Of a DNA stretch of 64,000 nucleotides, positions 35,327 to 47,807 are shown piece by piece. This DNA is from Ailanthus altissimus (Eukaryota > Streptophyta > Magnoliopsida > Sapindales > Simaroubaceae). The position numbers and the translations under genes are program-made. Numbering within the stretch: position 1 is the stretch's first letter; each line of letters starts with the position of its first letter. Below the pieces are notes generated by a model, which made no database searches, was not told the origin of the DNA, and saw only the letters and a list, made by a program, of their open reading frames with translations. The stretch is from positions 16,368,001 to 16,432,000 of the forward strand of contig OX327702.1 of the NCBI GenBank assembly GCA_946807835.1, read 5' to 3'.

Positions 35327-35850
35327 CCCGATTTCTCGAAACCGTGCGGCCTTAGACACTTGCTAGTGCTAAGCAGCCTACAAGACCCCAATAACCAAAG
35401 AAAGAGATGAAGAAGAAGCACACCAAGTGTTTGAGAGAATGCTCTCGTATTTTATTACTAAAGAGAGAATTACAAAGCTATACACTTACAAGCTAAGAGT
35501 ATTTCTACAATTTGAAGGATGGATTCTCAAATGAGAACTCCACTTATTTATAGCTAAAGCTATATACAATGGACGGCTAGGATTAACTCTAATCCAATGG
35601 TCCACATCTAAAGAGGAGAATATGCTAAGGAATATTCCAAAAGATGCCAACTACCAAAAGTATATCCAAAGGAATATGCCTTTTCTAGAAAACTCCCCCA
35701 CCTACCACATTAATGTGGCCTCAACCCAACTCAAATGGGCCTTCTAGAAGCTCTAGCCCATTTAACCCAAAATGGACTAAGCACTCCCTTAGTGGTCCTG
35801 TCGCGCACCAAATACTCGAGTAACTGCTTGAGAATATTTGGGGCGTGACA
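35327..35850 (-). repeat. 3' LTR of the chromovirus derivative
   Basis: It ends GGGGCGTGACA on the plus strand at 35850. Its left edge lacks the terminal TGTCACGA, which has been replaced by a copied LTR-internal fragment and a copy of the right flank. It has 16 extra bases near 35473-35488 relative to the 5' LTR. Confidence 0.85.
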
Positions 35851-36362
35851 TTCTCCCCCACCAAATTCACGCGACGCCCTCGTCGAGTCTTCGCTGGAAC
35901 TTGCGCACCCCGTTCTGCAAACTCTGGCTGTGCGCTCCCGTGTCCCAAGCATGCTCTCCCATCCGGCAACCCTTTCCACTCGACAAAGTACTCAAGACTC
36001 GTCCTAAGTTGCTCCCCTTTGTCATGGCGTGTGGAAATTCCCAAAGGTTTCCGGTTGTGTGGCTCAAATTCTGCATCTCCCGTACCTCCACGGTACTGCT
36101 TCCAACAGCTTGCGGAATGCACCTGATGTCGCCACTGCCGCTGTCTCGAAGGTAACTCCACCTTATGCGAGACGTTGCCAACTCTCTTGGCAATCAACCT
36201 TGGCCCCTCGTCCCCACGATCAAGGCCCTTGTGAAGTAGGCATGCTGACTTGCGTCGTGGTGGAAGTATCGTCTCCATCACCAAGTCCCCCGCACTATGC
36301 TTGACACGCTGCTGCTTGTCTTCGACCCACTCCTTGTGCTGAAACTGCACATCATGTGACAC
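35721..36362 (-). pseudogene. Integrase C-terminus and chromodomain remnant
   Basis: The first residues (HKEWVEDKQQRVKHSAGDLVM, in part) match the integrase C-terminal region of chromoviruses (KKWADQKR..F..GD.V). LLHKGLDRGDEGPRLIAKRVG and FVEWKGLPDGRACLG correspond to the GPF-like segment and to a chromodomain (YLVKWKGLP..E.SWE). It ends VGENVTP at the polypurine tract and LTR start. In autonomous relatives this segment follows the catalytic integrase domain, which is deleted here. A short RT-start remnant with stops (QLEELLDAGVI) lies at about 36363-36428. Several conserved chromodomain residues, such as the SWE motif, are changed. Without a start of its own, expression is doubtful. Confidence 0.7.
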
Positions 36363-36428
36363 CTTGGACTTTTAGATGACACCCGCATCCAACAACTCCT
36401 CAAGCTGCCCCTGCAACTCTCCCATCTC

Positions 36429-38351
36429 CTATAGAGGCGTCAACTCCATAGTTGGAAGCATAATCTCAAGCTCCAACTTGCCCTCAATTACATCTCTTGA
36501 AGGCGGTTCTTCCGATATGGCAGTAGGCTTGACCCTATTGTGCTCCCCGAGCACTTCTGCAACAACCTTCGGTATTTCATCCTTACCCCCATTTGCTGCA
36601 TCATCCACCCCCGTTGTTGAGGCTGAATGTAACCCTCCTTTGCGCCCAGCATCTACCCTTAGTTGCATTGCGGAAAGGACCTTGGCGTTTGGCTTGGATC
36701 GCCCACCCTTGGGCATGTCTACCGTCGGTATCATTCGAGGCCCTCCTTCCAAAATACACATATAGTTGTGTTGAAGAAGTAACACCACATTGTACTGCCG
36801 TAAGAACTCCATACCTAGCACCACATCAAAATCATCGAGAGGTGCTACCAAGAAGTTTACCTCACCGTGCCATTTGCCAATGTGAATTTCAGCTCCACGA
36901 ACCACCCTATCTAGCGGCTTGGCTCTTGCATTCACGGACTTGAGGTATCCCTCTCCTTTCTCCACATAAAGGCCCAAGCGTTCCGCTTCCGCACGCTTAA
37001 TGAAGTTGTGCGTAGCCCCCGTATCAACCAACACTTGAGTCTTAATGCAATTGACATAGGCTTCAATGTACATGAGCGCCATCCCCGTTGGCGCATCGGT
37101 ACGCCGCTTGGCTTTGAGGGAATTGACTAGCTGCATACAACCCATACGGCTCTGTCCGTCCCCGTATTGTGCCTCATACATTGCATTGAAAGCCTTTTTC
37201 TTCGGACAGTCCTTCACCCAATGATCCCCATCACAGAGAAAACAGTTAGACTTCGGACCATTACCTCTATGGCCGTTGCGTTTCTGCTCCTTCCACTTGG
37301 GCGGTTTGCCTTTCTCTTCCTTGCTCTCCGGAGGCTGAAACTCCTTGGCTTCACCACCCTTGCTGTGATTGGGTTTAGAATTTCTGGACTTTCCCGAATC
37401 CCCCTTGCGGTAATCCATGAGCGTCTCTGCCATTGTAAGGGCGTCGGATATATTCTGCACTCCACGCCGCTTCAACTCATTGGCAGCCCAGGATTGTAAC
37501 CCGTCTAGGAAATTGAACAACAAGTCCTCCTCGGCCATGTTGCGGATTTGCAGCATCAGCAAAGAGTACTCCTCCACGTACTCCCCAATGGACTTCGTTT
37601 GTTTCAACTCCTTCAACCGCTTGCGAGCGTCGTGCGCCACATTCTCCGGATAGAATTGGCGCTTTAACTCCCGTTGCAATTCTTCCCATGTGTCTATGGT
37701 GCAGGTACCCTTGCGAATCTCCTCGCTTTTCCTACGCCACCACAGAATTGCATGATCGGAAAGGTATAAAGTTGCGGTACTTACCTTGTGTTCGTCCCGC
37801 ATGCTCATAGCGCCGAAATACCTCTCCATTTGCCAAAAGAAGTTGTCAAGCTCCTTGGCATCCCGTCTGCCGCTAAACTCCTTCGGTTTAGGGGCTTCGA
37901 CCCTTGGTGCAGCCACCGCAGTTTGAGTAGCTACGCCATTAGCGACCGCTCGCTTGCACAACACCACATCCTCCTTGACACCTTCAAACCTCTTTCGTAG
38001 CTCTTCTACTTGGGCTTGAACTTTGTCTATGGTGTTGTAAACCTTCTCCTGAAAAGCCTTGATCCAGTCCCGTTGCTTGACAGCATGCTCGTCAATGGAG
38101 CTTTCGATTAGGGAGCGCAGTTCGTCACCTTGAGTATCGAGGCCTACCTCGACATTCTGGACTTGCTCCTCCAACTCCCCAAGGCGATCTGTTGCCTTGC
38201 TCACAGCACCACCGAGCCTCATAACCATGTCCCCTAGATCATGGTTCGGATCAACGAACTTTTCTGGCGAAATACTCCCATGTCTCCTAGCTTTGGGGTC
38301 TCTACCCTTCCCTTGAGTAATCCCCGATGTTCCAGCAACTTCCTTCACCAT
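36429..38351 (-). CDS. Chromovirus Gag-protease polyprotein, open frame
   Basis: The frame is open from a GTG at 38384, but the first ATG (38351, residue 12 of that frame) is the likelier start and lies just after the PBS. Numbered from the GTG: coiled-coil region about 55-145; retrotransposon gag domain about 165-330 (HAILWWRRKSEE, FYPENVAHDARKRLKELKQ); zinc knuckle C381-x2-C384-x3-H388-x4-C393; aspartic protease active site VLVDTGATHN with D454. Gag builds the particle and the protease would process it. The frame stops where RT would begin. An intact gag-protease with no RT suggests an element that could only move with enzymes from a relative. Whether it is transcribed is unknown. Confidence 0.85.
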   Translation of the reverse strand: MVKEVAGTSGITQGKGRDPKARRHGSISPEKFVDPNHDLGDMVMRLGGAVSKATDRLGELEEQVQNVEVGLDTQGDELRSLIESSIDEHAVKQRDWIKAFQEKVYNTIDKVQAQVEELRKRFEGVKEDVVLCKRAVANGVATQTAVAAPRVEAPKPKEFSGRRDAKELDNFFWQMERYFGAMSMRDEHKVSTATLYLSDHAILWWRRKSEEIRKGTCTIDTWEELQRELKRQFYPENVAHDARKRLKELKQTKSIGEYVEEYSLLMLQIRNMAEEDLLFNFLDGLQSWAANELKRRGVQNISDALTMAETLMDYRKGDSGKSRNSKPNHSKGGEAKEFQPPESKEEKGKPPKWKEQKRNGHRGNGPKSNCFLCDGDHWVKDCPKKKAFNAMYEAQYGDGQSRMGCMQLVNSLKAKRRTDAPTGMALMYIEAYVNCIKTQVLVDTGATHNFIKRAEAERLGLYVEKGEGYLKSVNARAKPLDRVVRGAEIHIGKWHGEVNFLVAPLDDFDVVLGMEFLRQYNVVLLLQHNYMCILEGGPRMIPTVDMPKGGRSKPNAKVLSAMQLRVDAGRKGGLHSASTTGVDDAANGGKDEIPKVVAEVLGEHNRVKPTAISEEPPSRDVIEGKLELEIMLPTMELTPL

Positions 38352-38366
38352 CTTCTTTGAACCCCC

Positions 38367-38377
38367 TCTGATACCAC
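38367..38377 (-). other. Primer binding site, initiator tRNA-Met
   Basis: On the minus strand TGGTATCAGAG follows the 5' LTR. The next bases (GGGG) do not extend the match, giving 11 paired bases. Confidence 0.75.
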
Positions 38378-38378
38378 T

Positions 38379-38894
38379 TGTCACGACCCGATTTCTCGAA
38401 ACCGTGCGGCCTTAGACACTTGCTAGTGCTAAGCAGCCTACAAGACCCCAATAACCAAAGAAAGAGATGAAGAAGAAGCACACCAAGTATTTGAGAGAAT
38501 GCTCTCATATTTTATTACTAAAGAGAGAATTACAAGCTAAGAGTATTTCTACAATTTGAAGGATGGATTCTCAAATGAGAACTCCACTTATTTATAGCTA
38601 AAGCTATATACAATGGACGGCTAGGATTAACTCTAATCCAATGGTCCAAATCTAAAGAGGAGAATATGCTAAGGAATATTCCAAAAGATGCCAATTACCA
38701 AAAGTATATCTAAAGGAATATGCCTTTTCTAGAAAACTCCCCCACCTACCACATTAATGTGGCCTCAACCCAACTCAAATGGGCCTTCTAGAAGCTCTAG
38801 CTCATTTAACCCAAAATGGACTAAGCACTCCCTTGGTGGTCCTATCGCGCACCAAATACTCGAGTAACTGCTTGAGAATATTTGGGGCGTGACA
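38379..38894 (-). repeat. 5' LTR of the chromovirus derivative
   Basis: 516 bp, TGTCACGACC...GGGGCGTGACA, followed on the right by CTTTG. CTTTG also occurs at 35213-35217 on the far left, consistent with an original 5-bp target duplication. Confidence 0.85.
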
Positions 38895-38986
38895 CTTTGC
38901 ATGGCAACATCTATAGGTTGTTGACTGTAATTTTCTCAATAATCTTGAATTATTTAGTGAGAAGATTCATAATTCCTCAAGTTTAG
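38895..38986 (+). repeat. About 92-bp duplication flanking the chromovirus, right copy
   Basis: This copy is continuous with downstream host sequence (TTTAGATTGGTAATTTC), so it is the original; the copy at 35213 is the secondary one. Confidence 0.8.
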
Positions 38987-39186
38987 ATTGGTAATTTCAT
39001 GATCTTCCATAAAATCATGATCTATTTTAGCTTAGTTTACATATTCGTTTACTAATGGAACTCATAATATACGAATCATTTGTTGGATCTTTGGTAATTT
39101 TCCTTTGATTTGTCTGATCGGTTCCTTTGAGTTGTCAATTTTCACATGATTTTGTTGGATCGTTAATGAGGATTTGATGAATAAAT

Positions 39187-39434
39187 GCTCAGATCTCGAT
39201 TTTATGGCCATATGATTTTGATAAGGATTTGATGAACCATGATGGTCGGGATCTTAATTTTATGCTTAAATCATCTGATTAGTTCCATGATGGCCATCTG
39301 ATTGCTTTTTGCTCAGATCTCGATTTTATGGCCATATGATTTTGATCGGGATTTGATGAACCATGATGGCCCAGATCTTGATTTTATGCTTAGATCATCT
39401 GGTTAGTTCCACGATGGCCACCTGATTTTTTTTT
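39187..39434. repeat. 124-bp direct tandem duplication
   Basis: GCTCAGATCTCGATTTTATG and the following sequence recur at 39187 and 39311 with few changes. The surrounding DNA (38987-39186) has related GATTTTGAT/GATGAACC phrases but no gene. Confidence 0.8.
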
Positions 39435-40538
39435 TTTCACTCAATAGATTTTATTTTATTACTAAATCATGGATTGCTTTTTATTTAGTGATGAGACCAT
39501 CTAATTGCTTTTCTTATTTATTGAATCATTCTAATTGGAAATCTTATGCCATTTTCATTATGATTTAATTTGTATGTGATCGACTTCACAGATCTGAACA
39601 TAATCTTACCACGATCATGGTCACACGACGACTATCACACTATTTTATCAAATATCATCTGATAAATATTTTTACTAGATTATGAATTGATTTATTTTAT
39701 ATCTTTTTATTTTTATCTTAATTAATCACAGATTGTTCAACTTTATTTTGGTTCAATTGACGAGCCATAATCACGCGATCAAATTGGATTATAATAAATC
39801 ACATGATCATGATGTGTTTGTTGGTTTGTTATGACATTCATAATTTAGAAGAATAAAAAATAAAATTTGTTTAATTTTTATTTTTTTTAGATAAAAATAT
39901 TTTTTATCTAGGATCTTATGAATATAAATTAGATATTAAAATAAATAAAAATTAACAGAAACAAAAATACACCTAAATCCATATTAGGTTTTCTTCTACT
40001 AAAAGATTCTAAATCAAATTTTTTTTTCTATAGTGAGAAGAAGAAAGGATTTCTTATTTTTTTTCTCTAAAAAAATATACATATTCTGTGTATTTTACAT
40101 ATTTTTATGTGAGTCTCCTTTTTAAACTAATCTTCTCTTTTTTAAAAATAATTTAATTATAATATTTATCAATTAAATTATTATTTATTAAAAAGAAACC
40201 TAATTAATATAAATCACAAAGAGTAGAACTCTATGTGGTTAACGTATAATACACAATAATTGAACATTATTAGACTTCCAAAATTAATGGACTTTTAGTT
40301 TTTTATAAAATAAAAAACAGTTAATCAAAATAAATCTTTTTGATAATTTTAAAAATCATCTTTAAGATTTTATTTATTTAATTTTCTAAATTAAATATTT
40401 AATTATATTTTGATAAGATATTATATATATTAATTAATTAATTTTATCCAAATATAAAATATACGTATTTAAAAACTATTTTTTAGACACAAATAATTTG
40501 TGTAATAATATAATCTTTTTTAATTTGTTCAATGTAAT
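39435..40538. other. AT-rich non-coding DNA
   Basis: No frame, RNA gene or clear terminal repeat. The outer (U5) end of the copia 3' LTR that ends at 41529 may lie within this stretch; I could not fix it. Confidence 0.5.
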
Positions 40539-41529
40539 AACAAAATATGTAATATTGGGAACTTATAGACATACAATTTCAAGCTCTAATAAATTTTGTA
40601 TAATTAATTAAACTCTTTAATTAATTAATTCAATTTATTAATAACAGTGTTATTCTACTAAAAATCTAAAATTACACTCTTGAAATTGTAGATATAATTT
40701 GCTCAGAAAACTTAGAGTAGACCATTGATTTAATCACTACATGCAATTCAACCCTACATAGATGGTTTATAATTAGAGTTAGATCAATTACCATTTTACT
40801 CCTCTAATTATTTTTTTATCCTTAAGTACCATTAATTCACCAGTGAACAGTTAATTTGTGACATTATTACAAATTGAGCACTATAATCGTTCAGTTTTAG
40901 AATTAAGCCTTAAGAGAACCTTCTTTCTAACTTTCGTTAGAAATGAATGGATTTTATATCTATAAATTATATTCCGAACTATTTATCTCATTATGCCACC
41001 AAAATACAAGTTTTTAGCATGTTCCTTAGACAAACCATAACGAATATTTCAAATGACATAATGACACAAACAGGAGTTTATATTACTCAGGATTAAGGTT
41101 AATCTACATATGATCATCAGTTAACGTTATTTGAATTCTTAATTAACAATGGTATTTTACATAGGAATTCAAACTACGTCTGGTCCAATCCTATATAATC
41201 ATATTATATATAGTGCCTCCACCATAATGTCACTAAATTAGTGATCCAAATAAAATTATTATATTTTAAATATCTGTGGTCCACACTATTAATATTTAAT
41301 TAATGATCTCAAATTTTAATTAATTTATTACTTACTTTTTTCTTTATTATCCATAACTTTAATCTTCTTGTATATAACAATTATATACTTAAGTTATGGT
41401 TACATAAATAAACAAGGGATTTTCTGATATTTATGTTATAAAATTATAAATGCTTTTCAAATATAAATTTGTAACTTTATTAATCTAATAAAAATAGTAC
41501 AAGTACATGCTTTTGCACTATCATTAACA
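40539..41529 (-). mobile_element. 3' LTR of a decayed minus-strand copia element (left border uncertain)
   Basis: From about 40826 to 41529 it matches 46650-47355 in the same orientation, so these are the element's two LTRs. The right end is ATTAACA, followed on the plus strand by ATCTCCCACTTGC, the complement of a polypurine tract. The left border at 40539 (TGTAATATTGGG) is a guess. Confidence 0.6.
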
Positions 41530-44500
41530 ATCTCCCACTTGCCCTAAAGCAGGTGAGACATGTCTCTTAAACTAATGCCCTTCATATGACTCTCAAATGA
41601 CCTAGCCGGTAATGTCATAGTGAATGGGTCTGCAAGATTATTTTCAGATGCTATCTTTATAACTGTTACATCACCTTTATGCATGATTTTCATAATCAAG
41701 TGATACTTTCTCTCTATATGCTTTGTTCTTTTGTGGCTCTTAGGTTCCTTTCAAATTTTCTACTGCCTCACTATTGTCACAGTAAAGGGTCAATAGTTTA
41801 TCCATGCTTGCAACAACTTCCAAATTATGGAAGAACTTTCTGAGTCATAGTGCTTCTTTAGCTGCTTTATAAGCTGTTATGTATTTAGCCTCCATGGTTG
41901 AATCAGCAGTACTAGATTGTTTTACACTTCTCCAGACTATAGCTCTACCACCAAGAGTAAATACGGACTAAGATGTCGACTTTCGACTGTCTTTATCTGA
42001 TTAAAAATTAAAATTAGTATAACTAGTGGAGTTCAAGTCTCTACCTGAATACACAAGCATATAGTTTCTTGTTCTCTAAAGTTATTCGAAAGTGTGTTTT
42101 ACCGCAATCCAGTGAGCTAATCTAGGGTTGGATTAATAATAATTGACAATTCCCACTGAATAAAAAATGTTAGGCCTCATGTACATAAGGCCGCCAACTG
42201 CTGAGGCATAAGGAACTCATCTCATATCTTTTTCCTCTTGAGGTATCTTAGGACACTACTATTTAGAAAGAATAATTTCATGTTGTGTCAGTAATTGACC
42301 TTTCTTAGAATTTTGCATCAAAAATTGCATAAGAACTTTATCAATATACAATGCCTGAGACAGTGCCAATAGTCTATTCTTGTAATCCCGAATAATTTGG
42401 ATCTCAAGGATATAATTTACCTCTCCTAAATTCTTTATTTGGAAGTGCTTGGCCAGCCACTTCTTTATGTTGGATAATGTTTCTACATCATTCCCAATAA
42501 ATATAATGTCATCCACATAAAGTACTAGGAAAACTATTTTTTTAATTTTGATATACTTGTATGCACAAGATTCATCAACATTTTACTCGAAACCATAAGA
42601 TTCAATTGTCTCATCAAATCTTAAGTTCCAAGACCTCGAAGCTTGCTTAAGTCTATAAATGGGCTTGAGCAATTTGCAGACTTTCTGCTTCTAGCCTTCT
42701 GCCACGAACCCCTCTAGTTGTACCATGTAAATGCTCTCTTCAAGATAGCCATTCAAAAAAGCTGTCTTGACGTTCATTTGCTATATCTCATAATCAAGAC
42801 ATGCAGCAATGGACAAGAGAATGCAAATGAATTTATGCATGGCTACTGGCGAGAAAGACACCTCTTGGTCGACTCCCTCTTTCTGGTTATAACCTTTTGC
42901 CACTAGTCATACTTTGAAAGTCTCTACTTTTCCATCCACGCCTCTTTTCTTCTTGAAGATCCGTTTTCACCCAATAAAGCTGACATCTTCATGTGGATCT
43001 ACAAGTTACCGAACTGAATTGGAGTAAATAGACTCCATTTATTGGTTCATGGCTTCTTTTCATTTTTCTATATCAGAATCTTCTATTACATGTCTATATG
43101 TCAATGGATCGTCTTGACTTGTGTCAAACACAACTACTTGTTCCTCTATCTTCTCTCTGTAATGAGAAGGTAGTCTCACTATCCTCCCACTAAGTTGAGG
43201 TTCCAAGGTGTTCTGATCAGAATTGGTGGTTACCTGACTTTGTCATTCACTAACTATCGGCGGTAAAGGTCTGATCTGATCAGAAAGCATTTCTTCCAGT
43301 ACAATCTTATTGCAAGGTTAATAGTTTAATATATAATCATTCTCAAGAAAAATGGCATTTGTCGATACAATTACTTTCTTTTCTTGAGGACTATAAATCT
43401 CTTATACCTTTAGGGTAACCTACAAACAGACAAACTTGTATTCGCGGTTCTAACTTTTCAGTCTTTCCTTTCAACACATGTGCCGAACACCCCATATGCG
43501 GAAATGGAGTAAACTAGGTTTACTACCATTTCACATCTCCAAATGTGTACTTTGAATAGATTTTGAAGGTATTTCATTTAAAATGTAGACTACGATCTAT
43601 AGTGCATAACCCCAAAATGAGGGCGGCAGTGAAGAGTAGCTCATCATAAACCTAACCATGTCTAACAAGGTTCTATTTCTTTTTTTTTTTGTAACACCAT
43701 TCTGCTGTGGTGTTCCAGGTGCTGTGATTTGGGATAAAATCTCATGCTCTAATAAGTGATCCTTGAACTCTGTGTCAAGGTGCTCACTACTTTGAAAAGA
43801 TCGAAGAGTTTTACCTAATTGCCATTCAACTTCCGTTAAGAATTCTTTGAACTTTTCAAAAGTCTCAGATTTTCTTTGCATTAGGTAAACAAAACGTATC
43901 TTGAATAGTCGTCAATAAATGTGATGAAGTATTTATAACCACCTCTTGCTTGTACAATCAATAGACCACAAACATCAATATATATAAGCTGAAGTCATTC
44001 TTTAGCTCTTTCACCCTTAGCTTAGAAATGACTTTTAGTCATTTTACTCTTTAAATAGGATTCACATACAGAAAGAGTGCTAACATTTAGCTCTCTTAAA
44101 GGACCATCCTTTACTAACCTGTTGATCATATCTAGATTAATATGACCTAACCTGAGATGACAAAGATACGTGTCATCATTTGGAGAAATTTTTTTCCTTT
44201 TTATAGCTTTAGGATGCTCTACTTTAAATAGTTCAGAACTAAGTAATGAGGGCTCATCGAGCTTTAAAACATAAAGCCTATTTTTTAATTTTGCATGACA
44301 AATATCTAAATAATTTCTACCAATAATAATCTCATTATTTTAAAAATAATATTAAAAAATTATTCATGCAACTTAGAAACAGAAATCAAATTCCTTCTGA
44401 ATCCGAGAATGTAATAAACATTATTTAAAATTAAAAAATTATTCCTAAAATTCAATCGAGTCACTTCTATTGCTAAAACCGAAACGACTGTTTCAATGCC

Positions 44501-45490
44501 AAACCGCATGGTAAAGTCCTCATTAGCGAGCTTTCTAGAAGAACTAAGCATCTGTAAGAAAGAACAAACATGATTAGTGGCTACTGAATCAATTTTCTAA
44601 AGAGAAAATTCATCCTCCACTAAACAGACTTCTAAAACAAGTAAATCATATTTACCTTTATTTTTTTCCTTCAGCTCGGAGAGATACTTTTTACAATTCC
44701 TCTTCCAGTGCCCCTCGACTTCGCAATAAAAATATTTTCCTTTATTTTCTTTTGAGTCCTTCTTGCTCTTACTGCTGTTAAAGGCTTTTTTAGCTTTTTC
44801 TCTAAAATGTAAACCACCAGCAGTGTTCTTCCTCTTTTTATTTTGCTTGGAGGAAGACTACTTAGCATCAATAACATTTGCCCCAGACTTTTTGGGCTTA
44901 TCTGATATAGCCTCAAAAGTTTGCAATTCATTAAATAGCTGAGTCATACTATATGAAAGCTTGTTTATAACATAATTTGTTTTTAACTGCGAAAATGCTA
45001 GAGTAAGAAACTCAATAATGATGCTGACTTAAGTCTTATCATTTATGATGGCTCTATGGATCTCTGTCTGATGCAATAGATTGATCATATTTAAAATATG
45101 CTCACGCACCATAACTCTTTTCTTAATTTTAGCGTTCATGTATCTACGAGTAGCTTCATGGCAACTTTGTTCCAACTGTTAGCCAAACATCGCTTGGAGA
45201 GAATCTCATATCTCATGTACAATCTCTAACTGCTCATGCTTCACTTTAAGCACATCGCTCATACTGGCAAGCATATAACAATGGGCCTTATTATTAGCCT
45301 GTATCTATTTCTCATACTGCTCCCGAAAATTACGATTAGCATTGGCTGCAGGTTCTGGAAGACACTCCTCCAAGAGGACAAACTTTTAGTCCTCATAGAT
45401 CAACATAATATACATATTACTTTTTCACTTTATAAAGTTATCACTGGTCAATTTTTCAGTTGTTAAAAAGGCTATAATAGGGTTGGTTCC
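41530..45490 (-). pseudogene. Copia gag-pol, decayed
   Basis: From right to left on the minus strand. Gag near 45490-44930 (LTSDNFIK, MVREHILNMINLLHQ). Zinc knuckle segment (GHWKRNCKKYLSELKEKNK) near 44690-44730. Protease and pre-integrase near 44360-44560 (VYYILGFRRNLISVSKL). Integrase with PQQNGV and RNRTLLDMVRFMM at 43597-43881. RT with MDDIIFIGND (YVDD changed) and HFQIKNLGEVNYIL at 42259-42516. RNase H remnant near 41700-41990. Frameshifts and stops separate all parts. The order is that of Ty1/copia (IN before RT). Confidence 0.8.
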
Positions 45491-46649
45491 AGACACGATG
45501 CTAAAATAAATAAAGCAATTTTAAGAATAGTTGAATAAATATCATAATGCTTTTCAAAATAGTAACATGATGCATGCGTGCATTTATTTAAATACATAAA
45601 TTAATATTAAACCATGACAGTTCAATTTAACTATTAATGTGCCACCGTAAGGCAAGTCATATTAAATTAAAATTAAAATTGAAACTATATCAAATTAATA
45701 AGAAATTTTCAAAATATCTCTTTTTTTTACCTATTAACTACCGTTTATTTCGATCAAGATATAATTAACCGCTTAATTATATCTTTGTGAATGTAACTCA
45801 TTATTTTGGATTAAGAAGACTTAACTCAAAAATTACCACCGTAGGGTTGAACAATTATGAAATACATCTCTTAATCCTATCTCTAGGAAGTCAACCTTGT
45901 TATTGAAATAGGCAGACACCCTTCGTAGAGAGGACGAAATCAAAGCATCACAAGGCACCACCTATATCTCACGATGTTGTACTAATAATGGAGACTGGTG
46001 GATTCATTGTCATATACCCTCTCTCGCTCACTATTTTTAACTATGCAGTTTTATAATTTATAAAAAATCTTATGTTTTATAACCTCAACAAATTATTATA
46101 CCTTATATAACAAATTACTAGGTATAATTAATTAAACCTAATAAAGTCCAATTTTATTGGGCCTAAGTTCATTAGTCTAACTATTCTTTTTATATAGGCC
46201 TAACAATTTAGGTGAACCTAGTTTTTCAATTATTAGATTAATTATTTATTTATATATAATAAAATCAATAATTTTATTAATATTTTTCTAGGTAATCAAA
46301 TTATTTAATATAGGTTACTTAGAATAATATAAAATTACCAAATTTAACTATTAAATATAATGTCACATTATTTGATTAATTATGCAAGTTTTAAACATAC
46401 TAATTAATCCACTAATTCAATCTTATTCATTATAATATGCCATAATAAAAAACTATTTAAATTTTAATTATGGCATGTATGCATGTCATATTACAATAAT
46501 ATGAGTGAGTGCAAATGCATGGCATGTGATTATGCATGATCATGTTATAATTTATCACATAAATAAATAACATAAATTAACACTTTTAATTTAACTTTGG
46601 CCCGATCCCCTAAGATTTTAAATTACAACCCATAAAATAAAAGTAAATA
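45491..46649 (-). other. Probable leader of the decayed copia, PBS not found
   Basis: AT-rich non-coding DNA between gag and the partial 5' LTR. No sequence like TGGTATCAGAG was found on the minus strand here, and the U5 part of the LTR is also missing, so this junction has probably been deleted or rearranged. The CAATATTG motif array of the other copia leaders is absent. Confidence 0.5.
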
Positions 46650-47355
46650 ACCATTAATTCACAAATAAACAGATATTCTGTAACATTATTACAAATTGAG
46701 CACTCTAACTGTTTAGTTCTAGAATTAACCTTTAAGAGAACCTTCTTTCTAACTTCTGTTAAGAATGAAAGGATTTGATATCTGTAAATTATATTCCTAA
46801 CTGTTTATATCACTATGCCACCAAAATACAAGTTTCTAGCATGTTCTTTAGACAAACCGTAACAAGTATTTCAAATGACATAATGACACAAATAGAGTTT
46901 ATGATCACTTAGGATTAAGGTTAATCTAAATATGATCATCAGTAGACGTTATTTGAATTCTTAAATTAACAACGGTATTTTACATAAGAATTCAAACTAC
47001 ATCTAGTCCAGTCCTATATAATCATATTATATATAGTCCCTACATAATAATGTCACTGCAATAGTAATCTAGATAAAATCACTACATTTTAAATGTCGGT
47101 GGACCACACTAGTAATATTTTATTAAAGATCTTAAACTTTAATTAATTTATTATGGGCTTTTCTGTTTATTATCCATAACTTTAATCCTCTTGTATATAA
47201 CAATTATAAACTTAAGTTATGGTTAAATAAATAAACAAAAAAAATTATGATATTTATGTTGTAATATTACAAACACTTTTCAAATATAAAATTATAATTT
47301 TATTAATTTTATAAAAATAGTACAAATACATGCTTTTAGGGCACTATCTGTAACA
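46650..47355 (-). repeat. Partial 5' LTR of the decayed copia
   Basis: Matches 40826-41529 throughout, with many substitutions, and ends CTGTAACA at 47355. Confidence 0.7.
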
Positions 47356-47807
47356 CTATTTATAGTGTGATCAACCACCATTACTCGATCAATATTAGAT
47401 CATCACAAGTTGGTCATCATGTTATTATGATGTGATCACTTTAAATCAAACATGGGCTATTATCTCTATGCTTAATATTATTTTGTTAAACATTTCATTT
47501 GTTGATATTATTTTCTTAATATAATGATGTGATCATCATCTTATTATTTAATAATATTATTTGTTTAATATTTTTTCATTATGATCGCAATGATAATCAT
47601 GATCTTTTATTTCCTTTATGCTATTTCTTAACTTATTATCAACTACAAGAATTTAGAATTAAAAATCAATTGCTTTAGATATTAAATTAATTACATGCAT
47701 CAAATTAGTGCTAGAATCATAAGATTACTAAAGTAGAATTACTTTTAAATTTACATTGATATAATTACTTTAATTACGTCACTATAAAAGCTTTGATATT
47801 TCATTTT
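47356..47807. other. AT-rich non-coding DNA
   Basis: Rich in ATCATGATC and GTGATCA phrases like those at 39580-39820. It may therefore be the continuation of the DNA into which the decayed copia inserted. No gene seen. Confidence 0.45.

Larger units (their letters stand above)
35327..38894 (-). mobile_element. Non-autonomous Ty3/gypsy chromovirus deletion derivative
   Basis: Minus-oriented. The 5' LTR is at 38379-38894, PBS 38367-38377, gag-protease frame 38351-36429, an integrase C-terminus with chromodomain remnant 36362-35721, polypurine tract 35851-35865 and 3' LTR 35327-35850. RT, RNase H and the integrase core are missing, so it is about 3.6 kb. LTR ends are TGTCACG...CGTGACA. The LTRs differ by about eight substitutions plus a 16-bp indel over about 510 bp (by eye), so it is fairly young. 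Base composition is much more GC-rich than the surroundings. Confidence 0.9.

Noticed and set aside
35838..37653. Several 78-129 codon plus-strand frames
   Set aside because: Shadows of the minus-strand gag-protease and integrase frames in a GC-rich element.
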